Origin: Pseudonocardia abyssalis
GTDB taxonomy: Bacteria > Actinomycetota > Actinomycetes > Mycobacteriales > Pseudonocardiaceae
Length of the DNA: 64,000 bases
NCBI RefSeq assembly: GCF_019263705.2
Contig: NZ_JADQDK010000001.1
Span: 2,728,001-2,792,000 of the forward strand
Direction: 5' to 3'
Under the pieces are notes generated by a model. That model worked only from the letters and a program-made list of their open reading frames with translations, was not told the origin of the DNA and searched no databases. The translations under genes were made by a program, and so were the position numbers. This document shows, one piece after another, positions 46,254 through 56,916 of the stretch. The first letter of the stretch is position 1; each line of letters opens with the position of its first letter.

Positions 46254-47318
46254 TCAGCGCACGTGTGACGCGACGAACGGCGGCTTCACGACGACGCACT
46301 CCAGAGCCCGCCCGCGGACGTCGACGGAGACGGTGTCGTCGAGTCCCACGCCCGATGCGGAGTCGATCAGGGCGAGCGCGATCCCGCACTTCAGGGTGGG
46401 TGAGAACGTGCCCGAGGTGGTGCCGCCGACGCGGACCCCCCCGGCCAGGACGTCCATCCCGGCCCGTGGCACGCCGCGTCCGGTGGCCCGCAGGCCGCGC
46501 AGCCGCCGGACGGGTCCGGCCGCCTTCTCCGCGGCGAGCGCGTCCTTCCCGCGGAAGGACTCCTTCGCCCAGCCGACGGCCCAGCCGCTGCCCGCCTGCA
46601 CCGGCGAGATGTCGACGGAGAGGTCCTGGCCGTGCAGCGGGTAGCCCATCTCGGTGCGCAGGGTGTCGCGCGCGCCGAGGCCCGCCGGGCGGGCACCGGC
46701 GGCGACCAGCCGGTCCCACACCGCGGCGGCCCCGTCGGCCGGGACGAGCAGCTCGTAGCCCCGCTCGCCGGTGTAGCCGGTGCGGCAGACCCGCATGCCG
46801 TCGACGTCGGCGAAGGCCATGTAGTCCAGCTCCGGCACCTCCGGCAGCACGTCGCCGACCCGCGGGCCCTGCGCGGCGAGCACCGCGAGGTCGCGGTGCC
46901 GGTCGGTGACCGTGACGCCCGCGGGGGCGTCGGCCCGCAGGATCTCCGCGACCGCGGCGGCGTTGGCGGCGTTCGGCACGGCCAGCACCTCGTCGGGCCC
47001 GACCAGGTAGACGATGACGTCGTCGACCACGCCGCCGTCCTCGGTGCAGCACAGCGTGTACTGGGCCTGACCGGGCGCGATCTTCCCCAGGTCGGCGGTG
47101 AACGTGCGGTTCACCAGGTCGGCCGCGCCGGGCCCGGCGATCGTCAGCTTGCCGAGGTGGCTGACGTCGAACACGCCGACGCCCTCGCGCACGGACGTGT
47201 GCTCGGCGACCGTGCCGTCGGGGTAGGACAGCGGCATCGACCACCCGCCGAACGCCCCGAGGGTGGCCCCGAGTGCGAGATGGCGGTCGTGCAGCGGGCT
47301 GGTGAGGAGATCGTCCAC
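46254..47318 (-). CDS. gcvT: Glycine cleavage system T protein (aminomethyltransferase)
   Basis: Transfers the methylene group from lipoyl-bound aminomethyl H protein to tetrahydrofolate, releasing ammonia; 354 residues. Seen: [58 protein letters not shown] with the folate-binding Asp, [17 protein letters not shown], and [23 protein letters not shown] 47318. It depends on lipoylated H protein, made via LipB/LipA encoded in this window. gcvH and gcvP are not here. An amino acid permease gene ends 10 bp upstream. Confidence 0.96.
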   Translation of the reverse strand: MDDLLTSPLHDRHLALGATLGAFGGWSMPLSYPDGTVAEHTSVREGVGVFDVSHLGKLTIAGPGAADLVNRTFTADLGKIAPGQAQYTLCCTEDGGVVDDVIVYLVGPDEVLAVPNAANAAAVAEILRADAPAGVTVTDRHRDLAVLAAQGPRVGDVLPEVPELDYMAFADVDGMRVCRTGYTGERGYELLVPADGAAAVWDRLVAAGARPAGLGARDTLRTEMGYPLHGQDLSVDISPVQAGSGWAVGWAKESFRGKDALAAEKAAGPVRRLRGLRATGRGVPRAGMDVLAGGVRVGGTTSGTFSPTLKCGIALALIDSASGVGLDDTVSVDVRGRALECVVVKPPFVASHVR

Positions 47319-47328
47319 CCCCGGGACG

Positions 47329-48588
47329 CTACCGGGCGCGGTCGCCGCCCAGCATCGTGCAGAGGGTCCAGCCGATCACGAGTACGAGCACCGTGATCGC
47401 GACCTGGGGGAAGGGCAGCAGAGCGGCGAGGGCCAGGCACAGCACGAAGCCCGCCCAGGACGTCCACATCGGCCAGCGGCGCTCGGCGGGGGCCAGGCGC
47501 AGCGCCGCGAGGTTGATCACGGCGTAGTAGACGAGGACCGAGCAGGCCGACAGCGCGATCGCCGCGGCGGGGCCGGCGACCAGCGCGATGCCGATCGCGA
47601 CGACGCCGCCCGCGACGTCGGCCCGCCACGGGGTGCCCGTGCGTCCGATGACGGCGAGCGCCCCGGGCAGCTCGGTGCGCCGCGCCATCGCCAGCGCGGT
47701 GCGGCTCACGCCGACGAGCACCGACAGCAGTGCGGAACCGGCCGCCACCGCGGCCCCGACGCGGACGAGCACGCCCAGTGACGGTGACGGCCCGGTGTCG
47801 ACGAGCGTCACCAGCGGGGCGGTCTCGGTGGCGAGCCGGTCGATCCCGAGACCGACGACGAGCGCGATCCCGACCAGCAGGTACGTCACGAGCGCGATCG
47901 CGAGCGCCACCTCGATGGCGCGGCGCAGGGTGCGGGAGGGGTCGCGGACCTCCTCACCGAGCGTGGCGATGCGCGCGTAGCCGGCGAACGCGAAGAAGAT
48001 CAGCCCGGCCGCGGTGAACGCGCCCAGCGGGCCCCCGGCCACGGGTTGGAGGATCTCCCCCGTCGGCACGGCCGCGGTGGGCACGTCGTCGCCCGCCCCG
48101 ACCAGCCCGCTGACGACGACCAGCACGAGCACCGCGAGCGTGCCGCCGACCAGCGCGTACGCACCGCGGGCCGTCCAGCGGATCCCCGAGATGTTCAGCG
48201 CGGTGACCGCCACGATCACGACGACCGCGGCCGCCACCGGCTGCGACGGCAGCACGTAGCTCCCGAACACCCCTGCCGCCGCCGCGGCCGAGGAGGTCTT
48301 GCCCGCGAGGAACGCGACCCCGGCGAGCCGCCCGGCCCCCGGAGCGAGGCGCTCACGGCCGTAGACGTAGCCGCCGCCGCTCTCCGGGTGCGCGACGGCG
48401 AGGTCGGAGGTGGAGGCCGCGTTGCAGATCGCGACCACCGCGGCGATGACGACGGCGACCAGCAGCCACGGCCCCGCCGCGGCCGCCGCCGGGCCCCAGA
48501 CGGCGAACACCCCCGTCCCGAGCATCGCCGCGAGACCGAGGACCACCGCATCCGGTGTCCCCAGCCGTCTCTGCACGCTCTCTGGCAC
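47329..48588 (-). CDS. APC superfamily amino acid permease
   Basis: Membrane transporter of 419 residues with about twelve hydrophobic helices. The first helix carries [20 protein letters not shown], the unwound substrate-binding GTGVF motif of APC carriers. [20 protein letters not shown] in helix 6 and [20 protein letters not shown] are also typical. Substrate not predictable; placed directly before gcvT and ilvE (10-bp gap), it may supply an amino acid used there, which is only inference. GTG 48588, divergent from pepA. Confidence 0.92.
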   Translation of the reverse strand: MPESVQRRLGTPDAVVLGLAAMLGTGVFAVWGPAAAAAGPWLLVAVVIAAVVAICNAASTSDLAVAHPESGGGYVYGRERLAPGAGRLAGVAFLAGKTSSAAAAAGVFGSYVLPSQPVAAAVVVIVAVTALNISGIRWTARGAYALVGGTLAVLVLVVVSGLVGAGDDVPTAAVPTGEILQPVAGGPLGAFTAAGLIFFAFAGYARIATLGEEVRDPSRTLRRAIEVALAIALVTYLLVGIALVVGLGIDRLATETAPLVTLVDTGPSPSLGVLVRVGAAVAAGSALLSVLVGVSRTALAMARRTELPGALAVIGRTGTPWRADVAGGVVAIGIALVAGPAAAIALSACSVLVYYAVINLAALRLAPAERRWPMWTSWAGFVLCLALAALLPFPQVAITVLVLVIGWTLCTMLGGDRAR

Positions 48589-48688
48589 CGCGACACCCTG
48601 TCATCCGCCCCTGCCGGTTCGGCGATCGCGGCGGTGTCATTAGCATCTCGAACCGGTCTCACCCGAGGAGTCCGTCGAGAGGAACACC

Positions 48689-50164
48689 GTGCCCACCGAA
48701 CTGCAGCTCGGCAGCGGCGACCCCGCCACCGCCACCGTCGACGCCGTCGTCGTCGGCCTGTCCGCCTCCGAGGGGGACCTGGCCCTCGCGGACGGAGCCG
48801 TCGAGATCGACACCGCCTTCGACGGGGCACTCGCCGAACTGCTCGCGGTGGCGGGCGCGACCGGCAAGCTCGAGGAGGTCCTCCGCATCCCGACCCGCGG
48901 CGCGATCACCGCACCGCTGCTCGTGGCCGTCGGCCTCGGGAAGGGCGACCCCGGACCCGACGCCGTGCGCCGTGCCTCGGGGGCGGCGGCCCGTGCGCTC
49001 GCCGGCACCGGGCACGCGCTGTCGACGCTGGGCCGCATCGACCTCACCGCGGCCGCCGAGGGCACGCTGCTCGGCGCGTACGCGTTCACCGAGTTCCGCA
49101 GCGACGCCGGCGGCAAGGAACCGGTCGGGCGGGTCGACCTGCTCTCGGCCGACGCCGACGCGGCCGACGCCCTGCGCGTCGCCACCGCGGTGGCGACCGC
49201 CGTCACCACCGCCCGCGACCTGGTGAACACCCCGCCCAACGCCCTGTACCCGGAGTCGTTCGCTGCCCGGGCGCGGGAGCTGGCGGAGGCCGCGGGCGTC
49301 GAGGTCGAGGTGCTCGACGACGTCGCGCTCGTCGAGGGCGGGTTCGGCGGGGTCTCCGGCGTCGGACAGGGGTCCGCGCGCAAGCCTCGGCTCGTCCGGC
49401 TGAGCTGGGCCGGCGGCGCGTCCCCGCGGAAGAAGGTCGCGCTCGTCGGCAAGGGCATCACGTTCGACACCGGCGGCATCTCGATCAAGCCTGCCGCGAG
49501 CATGGACCAGATGACCTCGGACATGAGCGGGGCCGCCGCCGTCATCGCGACGACGGTGCTCGCCGCACGGCTCGGGCTGCCGGTCGCCGTCACCGCGACC
49601 GTCCCGATGGCGGAGAACATGCCGTCGGACAACGCGTACCGGCCCGGTGACGTGCTGACCATGTACGGCGGGAAGACCGTCGAGGTGCTCAACACCGACG
49701 CCGAGGGACGCCTGATCCTCGCCGACGCGATCGTCCGCGCCGCCGAGGACGAACCCGACTACCTGATCGAGACCTCCACCCTGACCGGCGCGCAGATGGT
49801 GGCGCTCGGCACGCGCACCGCGGGCGTCATGGGCACCGAGGAGCTGCGCGACCGCATCGCCGCCCACGCGCAGGCCACCGGCGAGGGCGGGTGGGCCATG
49901 CCGCTGCCCGAGCACCTGCGCGCCGACCTCGACTCCCGCGTCGCCGACCTCGCCAACGTCTCGGGCACCCGCTGGGGCGGCATGCTCGTGGCCGGGGTGT
50001 TCCTGTCGGAGTTCGTGCCCGACGGCGTGCCGTGGGCCCACATCGACATCGCCGGCCCGAGCTTCCACACCGGCGGCCCGTACGGCTACACCGCCAAGGG
50101 CGGCACCGGCGTGCCGGTCCGCACGCTGTGGGCCCTGCTCACCGACATCGCCGAGAACGGCTGA
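48689..50164 (+). CDS. pepA: Leucyl aminopeptidase (cytosol aminopeptidase, M17)
   Basis: Two-metal aminopeptidase of 491 residues. Metal ligands are in [19 protein letters not shown] (Lys and Asp), [15 protein letters not shown] and the signature [14 protein letters not shown] (Asp, Glu, Arg). The N-terminal 170 residues form the non-catalytic macro-like domain of hexameric M17 enzymes. GTG 48689. Position matches Rv2213 (pepB) of M. tuberculosis. Some PepA proteins also bind DNA; nothing here shows that. Confidence 0.96.
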   Translation: MPTELQLGSGDPATATVDAVVVGLSASEGDLALADGAVEIDTAFDGALAELLAVAGATGKLEEVLRIPTRGAITAPLLVAVGLGKGDPGPDAVRRASGAAARALAGTGHALSTLGRIDLTAAAEGTLLGAYAFTEFRSDAGGKEPVGRVDLLSADADAADALRVATAVATAVTTARDLVNTPPNALYPESFAARARELAEAAGVEVEVLDDVALVEGGFGGVSGVGQGSARKPRLVRLSWAGGASPRKKVALVGKGITFDTGGISIKPAASMDQMTSDMSGAAAVIATTVLAARLGLPVAVTATVPMAENMPSDNAYRPGDVLTMYGGKTVEVLNTDAEGRLILADAIVRAAEDEPDYLIETSTLTGAQMVALGTRTAGVMGTEELRDRIAAHAQATGEGGWAMPLPEHLRADLDSRVADLANVSGTRWGGMLVAGVFLSEFVPDGVPWAHIDIAGPSFHTGGPYGYTAKGGTGVPVRTLWALLTDIAENG

Positions 50165-50172
50165 CCGCCGGG

Positions 50173-50514
50173 TCAGAGCCGGTCTCGGCGGGCGCGTTCC
50201 CCGCGGATCCTCTCGCGGGCGTCGTGGTCGCGCATGCGCTGCGGGTAGCCCATCAGCTGCGTGTCGTAGACCGGCATCCTCAGCGACTTCCCGAGCTTGC
50301 GGGCCGCGTCGGGGCCGGTGACACGGCGGCGCGTCCACGCCCCGTCCTTGTCGACGAGCAGCATCGTGGTCTCGGTGACCGCGGTGCGCGGCTCGACGAA
50401 CCCCTCCACGCCCTCGTGCGCGGCGAACCACTCCCGCAGGTGCGCCTCGTCCTCGCGGCCCCCGGTGCGCGTGGTACCCGCGCGCCGCCCCCGCAACCTG
50501 TCCAGCAGACCCAT
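50173..50514 (-). CDS. Conserved hypothetical basic protein
   Basis: Protein of 113 residues from ATG 50514 with GGGAGG upstream. Starts GLLDRLRGRRAGTTRTGGRE, then HLREWFAAHEGVEGFVEPRT and ETTMLLVDKDGAWTRRRVTG; the end is Arg-rich (MRDHDARERIRGERARRDRL). I recognise no domain. The middle segment looks like a conserved folded unit, the ends disordered. It is convergent with pepA (8 bp between stops) and divergent from lpd, where it may share a promoter region. Confidence 0.7.
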   Translation of the reverse strand: MGLLDRLRGRRAGTTRTGGREDEAHLREWFAAHEGVEGFVEPRTAVTETTMLLVDKDGAWTRRRVTGPDAARKLGKSLRMPVYDTQLMGYPQRMRDHDARERIRGERARRDRL

Positions 50515-50662
50515 CACCGACCACCTCCCGTGATTCCCAACGCTCGGGGACCCGGATCGTCTCCCGACCCGACCAGGGCTCACGCGACGGCGCGCCGGAT
50601 GACAGGATGGCCGCAGGCGGCGTGACATGCCGCGACGGCTGACCTCGATAGGGAGTTCTCAC

Positions 50663-52045
50663 GTGCCCGAGCACAACGCGGACCTGGTGATCCTCGGCGG
50701 CGGGTCGGGTGGCTACGCCTGCGCGCTGCGCGCTGCGGAGCTGGGGATGTCGGTCGTGCTGATCGAGAAGGACAAGCTCGGCGGCACCTGCCTGCACTAC
50801 GGCTGCATCCCGACCAAGGCCCTGCTGCACGCGGCCGAGGTGGCCGACTCCGCCCGCGAGGGCGAGCGCATCGGCGTGCGGAGCACGTTCGACGGGATCG
50901 ACATGGCGGGCGTCAACTCCTACAAGGACGGCGTGATCGCCAAGCTCTACAAGGGACTGCAGGGGCTGGTGAAGTCCCGCAAGATCACCCTGGTCGACGG
51001 CACGGGCCGCTTCGAGGGCCCGAACGCCGTCGTCGTGGGTGACGACCGCTACGTCGGGAAGAAGGTGGTGCTCGCCACCGGCAGCTACGCGAAGTCGCTG
51101 CCCGGTCTCGACATCGGCGGCCGCATCGTCACCTCCTACGAGGCGATCCACCTCGACGAGGCCCCCAAGCGGGTCGTGGTGCTCGGCGGCGGCGTCATCG
51201 GTGTCGAGTTCGCGAGCGTCTTCAAGAGCTTCGGCGCGGACGTCACGATCGTCGAGGCGCTGCCGCACCTGGTGCCCAACGAGGACGAGTTCGCGTCCAA
51301 GGCCCTGGAGCGCGCGTTCCGCAAGCGCAAGATCACCTTCAAGACCGGCGTGAAGTTCACCGGGGCGAAGCAGACCGACGACGCCGTCACGGTGTCGCTG
51401 GAGTCGGGCGAGGAGATCGAGGCCGACCTGCTGCTCGTCGCCATCGGCCGCGGCCCGAACACCGCCAACGCCGGTTACGAGGAGGCGGGCGTCACGATGG
51501 AGCGCGGCTTCGTCCTCACCGACGAGCGGCTGCGCACCAACCTCGAGAACGTCTACGCGCTCGGTGACATCGTCCCCGGCCTGCAGCTCGCGCACCGCGG
51601 CTTCGCGCAGGGCATCTTCCTCGCCGAGGACCTGGCCGGGCTCAACCCGCCGGTCATCGACGAGGCCGGCATCCCGCGCGTCACCTACTGCGAGCCCGAG
51701 GTCGCCTCCGTCGGCCTCACCGAGGCGCAGGCCAAGGAGCGCTACGGCGAGATCGAGACGCTCACCTACGACCTGGCCGGCAACGGCAAGTCGCAGATCC
51801 TGCAGACGCAGGGCGCGATCAAGCTGGTCAAGACCGGCGCGAAGGGCACCGAGGGCCCGGTCGTCGGCATCCACATGGTCGGCGCCCGCGTCGGCGAGCT
51901 CATCGGCGAGGCCCAGCTGGTCTACAACTGGGACGCCCAGGCCGAGGATGTCGCCGCCCTGATCCACGCCCACCCCACCCAGAACGAGGCGTTCGGCGAG
52001 GCGTTCCTGGCGCTGGCCGGCAAGCCCCTGCACAGCCACTCCTGA
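50663..52045 (+). CDS. lpdA: Dihydrolipoyl dehydrogenase
   Basis: FAD enzyme (E3) of 460 residues that re-oxidises lipoyl groups of 2-oxoacid dehydrogenases and glycine cleavage. Seen: [20 protein letters not shown] (FAD), the redox disulfide in [36 protein letters not shown] (NAD), [20 protein letters not shown], and the C-terminal His-Glu pair in [23 protein letters not shown] 50663 has GGGAG upstream. It is followed after 41 bp by sucB. In M. tuberculosis lpdC is elsewhere, so this adjacency is different. Confidence 0.96.
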   Translation: MPEHNADLVILGGGSGGYACALRAAELGMSVVLIEKDKLGGTCLHYGCIPTKALLHAAEVADSAREGERIGVRSTFDGIDMAGVNSYKDGVIAKLYKGLQGLVKSRKITLVDGTGRFEGPNAVVVGDDRYVGKKVVLATGSYAKSLPGLDIGGRIVTSYEAIHLDEAPKRVVVLGGGVIGVEFASVFKSFGADVTIVEALPHLVPNEDEFASKALERAFRKRKITFKTGVKFTGAKQTDDAVTVSLESGEEIEADLLLVAIGRGPNTANAGYEEAGVTMERGFVLTDERLRTNLENVYALGDIVPGLQLAHRGFAQGIFLAEDLAGLNPPVIDEAGIPRVTYCEPEVASVGLTEAQAKERYGEIETLTYDLAGNGKSQILQTQGAIKLVKTGAKGTEGPVVGIHMVGARVGELIGEAQLVYNWDAQAEDVAALIHAHPTQNEAFGEAFLALAGKPLHSHS

Positions 52046-52086
52046 TCGCTCCCCCGAACCGCGTAGAAGAAGGAGCCCCGAGAGCC

Positions 52087-53901
52087 ATGGCGTTCTCCGT
52101 CCAGATGCCCGCGCTCGGTGAGAGCGTCACCGAGGGCACCGTCACCCGCTGGCTCAAGCAGGAGGGTGACCGGGTCGAGGTCGACGAGCCGTTGCTCGAG
52201 GTCTCCACCGACAAGGTCGACACCGAGATCCCCTCCCCCGCCGCCGGTGTGCTGCAGCGCATCGTCGCCGGTGAGGACGAGACCGTCGAGGTCGGCGGCG
52301 AGCTCGCCGTGATCGGCGACGGCGAGGAGTCCGGCGGCGGTGACTCCGGTGGCGGCGACGCCTCCGCGGAGCCCGCCGCCCAGGAGGAGCCCGAGCCGGA
52401 GGAGGCCCCGGCCGAGGAGCCCTCCACCGAGCAGGAGGAGCCGGCGGAGGCCCCGAAGGCCGCCACCGCCTCGTCGGGATCGGGGAGCTCCGGCACCGCG
52501 ATCACCATGCCCGAGCTGGGCGAGAGCGTCACCGAGGGCACCGTGACGCGCTGGCTCAAGGAGGTCGGCGACGAGGTCGCGGTCGACGAGCCGCTGCTCG
52601 AGGTCTCCACCGACAAGGTCGACACCGAGATCCCGTCCCCCGTCGCCGGCACGCTGCTGGAGATCACCGCGGGCGAGGACGCGACCGTCGAGGTCGGCGG
52701 CCAGCTCGCCGTCATCGGTGACGGATCGGCCGCCCCGGCGACGGCGGAGGAGAAGCCGGCCCCGGAGCCGGAGAAGGAGCCGGAGCCGAAGAAGGAGCCG
52801 GAGCCCGCCCCGAAGGCCGAGGAGAAGGCCCCCGCGGAGGCCCCGAAGGCGCAGGAGAAGGCCGAGCGCGAGGACGTCGTCGCCGAGCAGCCGTCGCGGC
52901 CCGAGTCCAACGGTTCCTCCGGCGGCTCCTCCGGTGCCGCGGACGCCCCCACCGGCGCCCCGTACGTCACCCCGCTGGTCCGCAAGCTGGCCACCGAGCA
53001 CGGCGTCGACCTGTCCACGATCACCGGGTCGGGCGTCGGCGGGCGCATCCGCAAGCAGGACGTGCTCGCCGCGGCGGAGGCCGCAGCCCCCGAGCCCACC
53101 CCGGAGCCCGCAGCGGCCCCGGCCGCGTCGGCCCCGGCCGCCCCGCAGGCGGTCGCGAAGCCGGCGAAGGGCGCCCCGGAGCCGGGCACCACGGTGAAGC
53201 TGCCGCGCCTGCGCCAGGTGATCGCGCAGCGGATGACCGAGTCGCTGCAGATCTCCGCGCAGCTCACGACCGTCCAGCAGGTGGACATGACGCGCATCGC
53301 GAAGCTGCGGACGCGCGCGAAGGCGGAGTTCGAGCGCCGCGAGGGCGTCAAGCTCACCTTCCTGCCGTTCTTCGCGAAGGCGGTCGTCGAGGCGCTCAAG
53401 GCGTTCCCGCAGGTCAACGCGTCGATCAACGACGAGACCAAGGAGGTGACGTACCACGCCAACGTCCACCTCGCGGTCGCGGTCGACACCCCCCGCGGCC
53501 TCCTCGTCCCGGTCATCAAGAACGCCGAGGACCTCAACATCGCCGGGATCGCCCGCAAGATCGCCGACGTCGCGGCCCGCACCCGCGACAGCAAGATCGG
53601 CCCCGACGAGCTGTCCGGCGGCACGTTCACCATCACCAACATCGGCAGTGCCGGTGCGCTGTTCGACACACCGATCATCAACCAGCCCCAGGTCGCCATC
53701 CTGGGCACGGGCGTGATCACCAAACAGCCGATGGTGATCACCGGCGCCGACGGCGACGACGTCATCGCCGTCCGTTCGGTCTGCTACCTGCCGCTGACCT
53801 ACGACCACCGCCTGGTCGACGGCGCCGACGCCGGCCGGTTCGTCTCGGCGATCAAGGCCCGGCTCGAGGAAGGCGCGTTCGAGGCCGATCTGGGCCTGTA
53901 G
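52087..53901 (+). CDS. sucB: 2-oxoacid dehydrogenase E2 (dihydrolipoamide succinyl/acetyltransferase)
   Basis: Core acyltransferase of 604 residues with two N-terminal lipoyl domains, at about 2-76 and 138-212, each with the lipoylated lysine in [12 protein letters not shown] (about 42 and 177). Ala/Pro/Glu-rich linkers follow, then the subunit-binding domain [20 protein letters not shown] and the catalytic domain with [19 protein letters not shown] and the active-site His in [14 protein letters not shown]. The orthologue by place in M. tuberculosis is dlaT (Rv2215), which serves pyruvate dehydrogenase, so the name SucB is a family label. ATG 52087 after GGAG. A strong hairpin follows. Confidence 0.96.
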   Translation: MAFSVQMPALGESVTEGTVTRWLKQEGDRVEVDEPLLEVSTDKVDTEIPSPAAGVLQRIVAGEDETVEVGGELAVIGDGEESGGGDSGGGDASAEPAAQEEPEPEEAPAEEPSTEQEEPAEAPKAATASSGSGSSGTAITMPELGESVTEGTVTRWLKEVGDEVAVDEPLLEVSTDKVDTEIPSPVAGTLLEITAGEDATVEVGGQLAVIGDGSAAPATAEEKPAPEPEKEPEPKKEPEPAPKAEEKAPAEAPKAQEKAEREDVVAEQPSRPESNGSSGGSSGAADAPTGAPYVTPLVRKLATEHGVDLSTITGSGVGGRIRKQDVLAAAEAAAPEPTPEPAAAPAASAPAAPQAVAKPAKGAPEPGTTVKLPRLRQVIAQRMTESLQISAQLTTVQQVDMTRIAKLRTRAKAEFERREGVKLTFLPFFAKAVVEALKAFPQVNASINDETKEVTYHANVHLAVAVDTPRGLLVPVIKNAEDLNIAGIARKIADVAARTRDSKIGPDELSGGTFTITNIGSAGALFDTPIINQPQVAILGTGVITKQPMVITGADGDDVIAVRSVCYLPLTYDHRLVDGADAGRFVSAIKARLEEGAFEADLGL

Positions 53902-53911
53902 ACCCCGCTGC

Positions 53912-53948
53912 ACGGAAGGCGCGCGACCCCGGGTCGCGCGCCTTCCGT
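53912..53948 (+). terminator. Strong terminator after sucB
   Basis: 53912-53929 and 53931-53948 are perfect complements (18-bp arms, outer ACGGAAGG/CCTTCCGT), starting 11 bp after the sucB stop. The centre CCCCGGG forms the loop. It marks the end of the lpdA-sucB transcript. Confidence 0.85.
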
Positions 53949-53969
53949 CGTTCCGCGAGTATTCACCGC

Positions 53970-54860
53970 GTGCGCGTCCTCATCGCCGGTTCGTCCGGTC
54001 TGATCGGAACAGCCCTGGTCTCCCACCTGCGGGAGGCCGAACACGACGTCCTGCGGCTCGTCCGCCGGACGCCGGCCGCCCCCGACGAGCGGGGCTGGGA
54101 CCCACCCGCCGGGCATGTCGACGCAGGCACCTTCGACGGCGTCGACGCGGTGATCAACCTGGGTGGCGTCGGCATCGCCGACCGCCCCTGGACGGGCGCG
54201 CGCAAGCAGGAGGTGCGCGACAGCCGGCTGGTGCCCACCGAGGTGCTGGCCGCCGCCGTCGCCGAGCACGGGGTGCCCGCGTTCCTGTCCGGGTCGGCCA
54301 CCGGCTTCTACGGCGACACCGCGGGCCGGGCCGTCGACGAGACCGCACCGCACGGCGCCGGGTTCCTCGCCGAGGTGTGCGCCGAGTGGGAGGCCGCCAC
54401 GGCGAAGGCGCAGGAAGCCGGGGCCCGCGTGGTGCTGCTGCGCACCGGTCTCGTGCTCTCTCCCGCCGGTGGGCTGCTGGGCACGCTGCGCCCGCTGTTC
54501 AAGGCGTTCCTGGGCGGGCGGCTCGGCTCGGGCCGCCAGTACATGCCCTGGATCTCCCTCGACGACGAGGTGGGCGGCATCCGGTTCGCACTGGAGACGC
54601 CGGCGGTCACCGGCCCGGTCAACCTCGCGGGCCCGACGCCCGCCACCAACGCCGAGTTCACGAAGGCGCTCGCCGCCGCGGTCGGCCGTCCCACGTCGAT
54701 CCCGGTGCCGGCCGTCGTGATCAAGACGGTGATGGGCTCGATGGGCGAGGAGATGCTGCTCTACGGGCAGCGCGTCGTACCCGCGCAGCTGCAGGCCCAC
54801 GGCTACCAGTTCCGTCACCAGGCGATCGGCGAGGCGCTCTCCGCCGCCGTCGGCTCGTGA
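53970..54860 (+). CDS. TIGR01777-family epimerase-like protein
   Basis: NAD(P)-fold protein of 296 residues, orthologue by position of Rv2216. Seen: [20 protein letters not shown] (Rossmann), the typical [40 protein letters not shown], and [20 protein letters not shown] with the active-site Tyr. Its true substrate is unknown although it resembles sugar-nucleotide epimerases. GTG 53970. The stop overlaps the following FAD gene by 4 bp. Confidence 0.93.
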   Translation: MRVLIAGSSGLIGTALVSHLREAEHDVLRLVRRTPAAPDERGWDPPAGHVDAGTFDGVDAVINLGGVGIADRPWTGARKQEVRDSRLVPTEVLAAAVAEHGVPAFLSGSATGFYGDTAGRAVDETAPHGAGFLAEVCAEWEAATAKAQEAGARVVLLRTGLVLSPAGGLLGTLRPLFKAFLGGRLGSGRQYMPWISLDDEVGGIRFALETPAVTGPVNLAGPTPATNAEFTKALAAAVGRPTSIPVPAVVIKTVMGSMGEEMLLYGQRVVPAQLQAHGYQFRHQAIGEALSAAVGS

Positions 54861-56080
54861 ACCCCGACGTCCTCGTCGTCGGTGCCGGGCTCGCCGGGCT
54901 GCGCGCCGCGCAGGTGCTCACGCGCCGCGGGCTCGACGTGCGGGTCCTCGACGCGGCCGACCGGCCCGGTGGGCGGATGGCCACCGACGTCGTCGACGGG
55001 TTCCGCTGCGACCGGGGCTTCCAGGTCCTCAACACCTCCTACCCCGCGCTGCGGGCCGCGGCGAACCTCCCCGCCCTCGACCTGCGCGCGTTCGAGCCCG
55101 GTGCGGCGATCCGCGGCGCCGGTGGCCGGCTGCACCGCTTCACCAACCCGGCGCGGCGCCCGTCGCAGGCGGTCGCGACGGCCGTCGACGGGCTGTTCGG
55201 CGTCGCCGACAAGGCGAAGCTGGTCGCGTGGACGGCCCGCGTGCTGGCCTCCCCGCCGTCGCGCACGGCCGGGATGATCGACCGGTCGGCCGCGCAGGAC
55301 CTCGCCGCCGCCGGGCTGGACGGGCCGGTCGTCGAGCGGTTCCTGCGCCCGTTCCTCTCGGGCGTGCTCGGGGAGTCGGCACTGGAGACGTCGGCGGGCT
55401 ACGTGCGGCTGGTGTGGCGCAGCTTCGCGCTCGGCACGGTCGCGGTGCCCGCCGACGGCATGGGTGCGCTGCCCGCCCAGCTCGCCGCGGGCCTGCCCGA
55501 CGGCGTGCTCCGGCTCGGGCGGCGCGTCACGACCGTGCGGCCCGGGGTCGTGCACACCGCCGACGGCGAGCTGACGGCGCGGGCGGTGCTCGTCGCGACC
55601 GACCCGGTCACCGCGGGCACCCTGCTCCCCGGCCTCGACGTCGCGCCGATGCACGCGCTCACCACCTACTACCACGTCACCGACACCCCGCCCGCCGAGC
55701 TGCCGGTCCTGCACCTCGACGCCACGCGCGGCCCCGTCGCCAACACCGTGGTGCTCACCCGCGCCGCCCCCGACTACTCCCCCGACGGCCGGTCGCTGAT
55801 CTCCTCGACGGTGCTCGGCGCCCCGCTGCCGGAGCCGGAGGTCCGCCGCGAGCTGGCCCGGATCTACGGCCGCCCGGCCGGCGACTGGGAGCACCTGCAC
55901 ACCGCGGAGGTCCGCGCCGCCCTCCCCGCGTTCCGCCCTGCCCACCCGGTGCGGCGCGACGTCGCGCTCGGCGACGGCCTGTTCGTGGCGGGCGACCACC
56001 GCGACACCCCGTCGACGCAGGGTGCGCTGGTCAGCGGGCGGCGCGCGGCGCAGGCGGTGCTGGCGCACCTGGGGGTCTGA
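54857..56080 (+). CDS. FAD-dependent amine oxidase-like oxidoreductase
   Basis: Flavoprotein of 407 residues in the NAD(P)/FAD amine oxidase family. Seen: [40 protein letters not shown], and near the end [20 protein letters not shown], which holds the second FAD contact. The substrate is unknown; relatives act on carotenoids, protoporphyrinogen or amines. GTG 54857 within the stop of the epimerase gene. A gene of this type is not in the M. tuberculosis block as I recall it. Confidence 0.92.
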   Translation: MNPDVLVVGAGLAGLRAAQVLTRRGLDVRVLDAADRPGGRMATDVVDGFRCDRGFQVLNTSYPALRAAANLPALDLRAFEPGAAIRGAGGRLHRFTNPARRPSQAVATAVDGLFGVADKAKLVAWTARVLASPPSRTAGMIDRSAAQDLAAAGLDGPVVERFLRPFLSGVLGESALETSAGYVRLVWRSFALGTVAVPADGMGALPAQLAAGLPDGVLRLGRRVTTVRPGVVHTADGELTARAVLVATDPVTAGTLLPGLDVAPMHALTTYYHVTDTPPAELPVLHLDATRGPVANTVVLTRAAPDYSPDGRSLISSTVLGAPLPEPEVRRELARIYGRPAGDWEHLHTAEVRAALPAFRPAHPVRRDVALGDGLFVAGDHRDTPSTQGALVSGRRAAQAVLAHLGV

Positions 56081-56136
56081 CCGGGCGTCGCGGGCAGGAC
56101 GGGGACGTCCACCCGCGCCCGGCGTACCGTGCAGGC

Positions 56137-56877
56137 GTGATCCACCGCATCAGCTGCCGGCGCAGCACCGACCCCGTCCGCGTCGACCGGCTCGGCCTGG
56201 TCGACTACCTCGCCGCATGGGACGTGCAGCGGGCCAACGCGGCCGCCCGGCGCGAGGGCGGCGACGACGTGCTCATGCTGCTCGAGCACCACTCGGTCTA
56301 CACCGCGGGCAAGCGCACGCAGCCCCAGGACCGGCCCGTCGACGGCACCCCGGTCGTCGACGTCGACCGCGGCGGGCGCATCACCTGGCACGGCCCGGGC
56401 CAGCTCGTCGGCTACCCGATCACGGGGCTGGCCGAGCCGCTCGACGTCGTCGACTTCGTCCGCAGGCTGGAGGAGGCCCTGATCCACGTCGTGCACGGGC
56501 TCGGGGTCACCGCGGCCGGGCGGATCGACGGGCGCAGCGGCGTCTGGCTGCCGGCCGACGACCGGCGACCGGAGCGCAAGGTCGCGGCGATCGGGGTGCG
56601 CGTGCAGGGCGGCGTCACGCTGCACGGGTTCTCGCTCAACTGCAACCCCGACCTCACCGCGTTCGACCGCATCGTCCCCTGCGGCATCACCGACGCCGGC
56701 GTGAGCTCGCTGTCCGGCGAGCTGGGCCGCCCGGTGCGCGTCGACGACGTGATCGACGACGTGACCGCCGCCGTCCTCGACGCCCTCGACGGGCGGCTGG
56801 CCGTCACCGAGCACGCGGTGGCGCGGGCCGCCGCACCGGCCGGTCTCGACCTGAGGCTGCACCCCTCCCTGCAGTAG
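56137..56877 (+). CDS. lipB: Octanoyltransferase
   Basis: Transfers octanoyl groups from acyl carrier protein to lipoyl domains, the first step of lipoate synthesis; 246 residues. Seen: [18 protein letters not shown], the core [27 protein letters not shown] with the catalytic Lys at about 148, and [17 protein letters not shown] with the catalytic Cys at about 186. GTG 56137. lipA follows 3.8 kb downstream on the same strand, separated by four or five interposed genes. Confidence 0.96.
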   Translation: MIHRISCRRSTDPVRVDRLGLVDYLAAWDVQRANAAARREGGDDVLMLLEHHSVYTAGKRTQPQDRPVDGTPVVDVDRGGRITWHGPGQLVGYPITGLAEPLDVVDFVRRLEEALIHVVHGLGVTAAGRIDGRSGVWLPADDRRPERKVAAIGVRVQGGVTLHGFSLNCNPDLTAFDRIVPCGITDAGVSSLSGELGRPVRVDDVIDDVTAAVLDALDGRLAVTEHAVARAAAPAGLDLRLHPSLQ

Positions 56878-56885
56878 CCCTACAC

Positions 56886-56913
56886 TCCTCCGTAATTCCG
56901 GAACTACGGAGGA
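56886..56913. promoter_or_regulatory. 28-bp near-perfect palindrome covering the ribosome site
   Basis: TCCTCCGTA (56886-56894) and TACGGAGGA (56905-56913) are perfect complements, and the centre TTCCGGAA is also symmetric; only one pair of positions breaks the symmetry. The right arm contains the GGAGGA ribosome site of the gene at 56917. It could be an operator for the ArsR-like protein of the same operon, or an mRNA hairpin hiding the ribosome site. Confidence 0.65.
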
Positions 56914-56916
56914 ACG

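Noticed and set aside
47319..47328. Glycine riboswitch upstream of gcvT
   Set aside because: Only 10 bp separate gcvT from the upstream permease stop, leaving no room.
48659..52039. A 1126-residue minus-strand open frame opposite pepA and lpdA
   Set aside because: Antisense to two unmistakable genes; composition is that of high-G+C shadow frames, with no domain.
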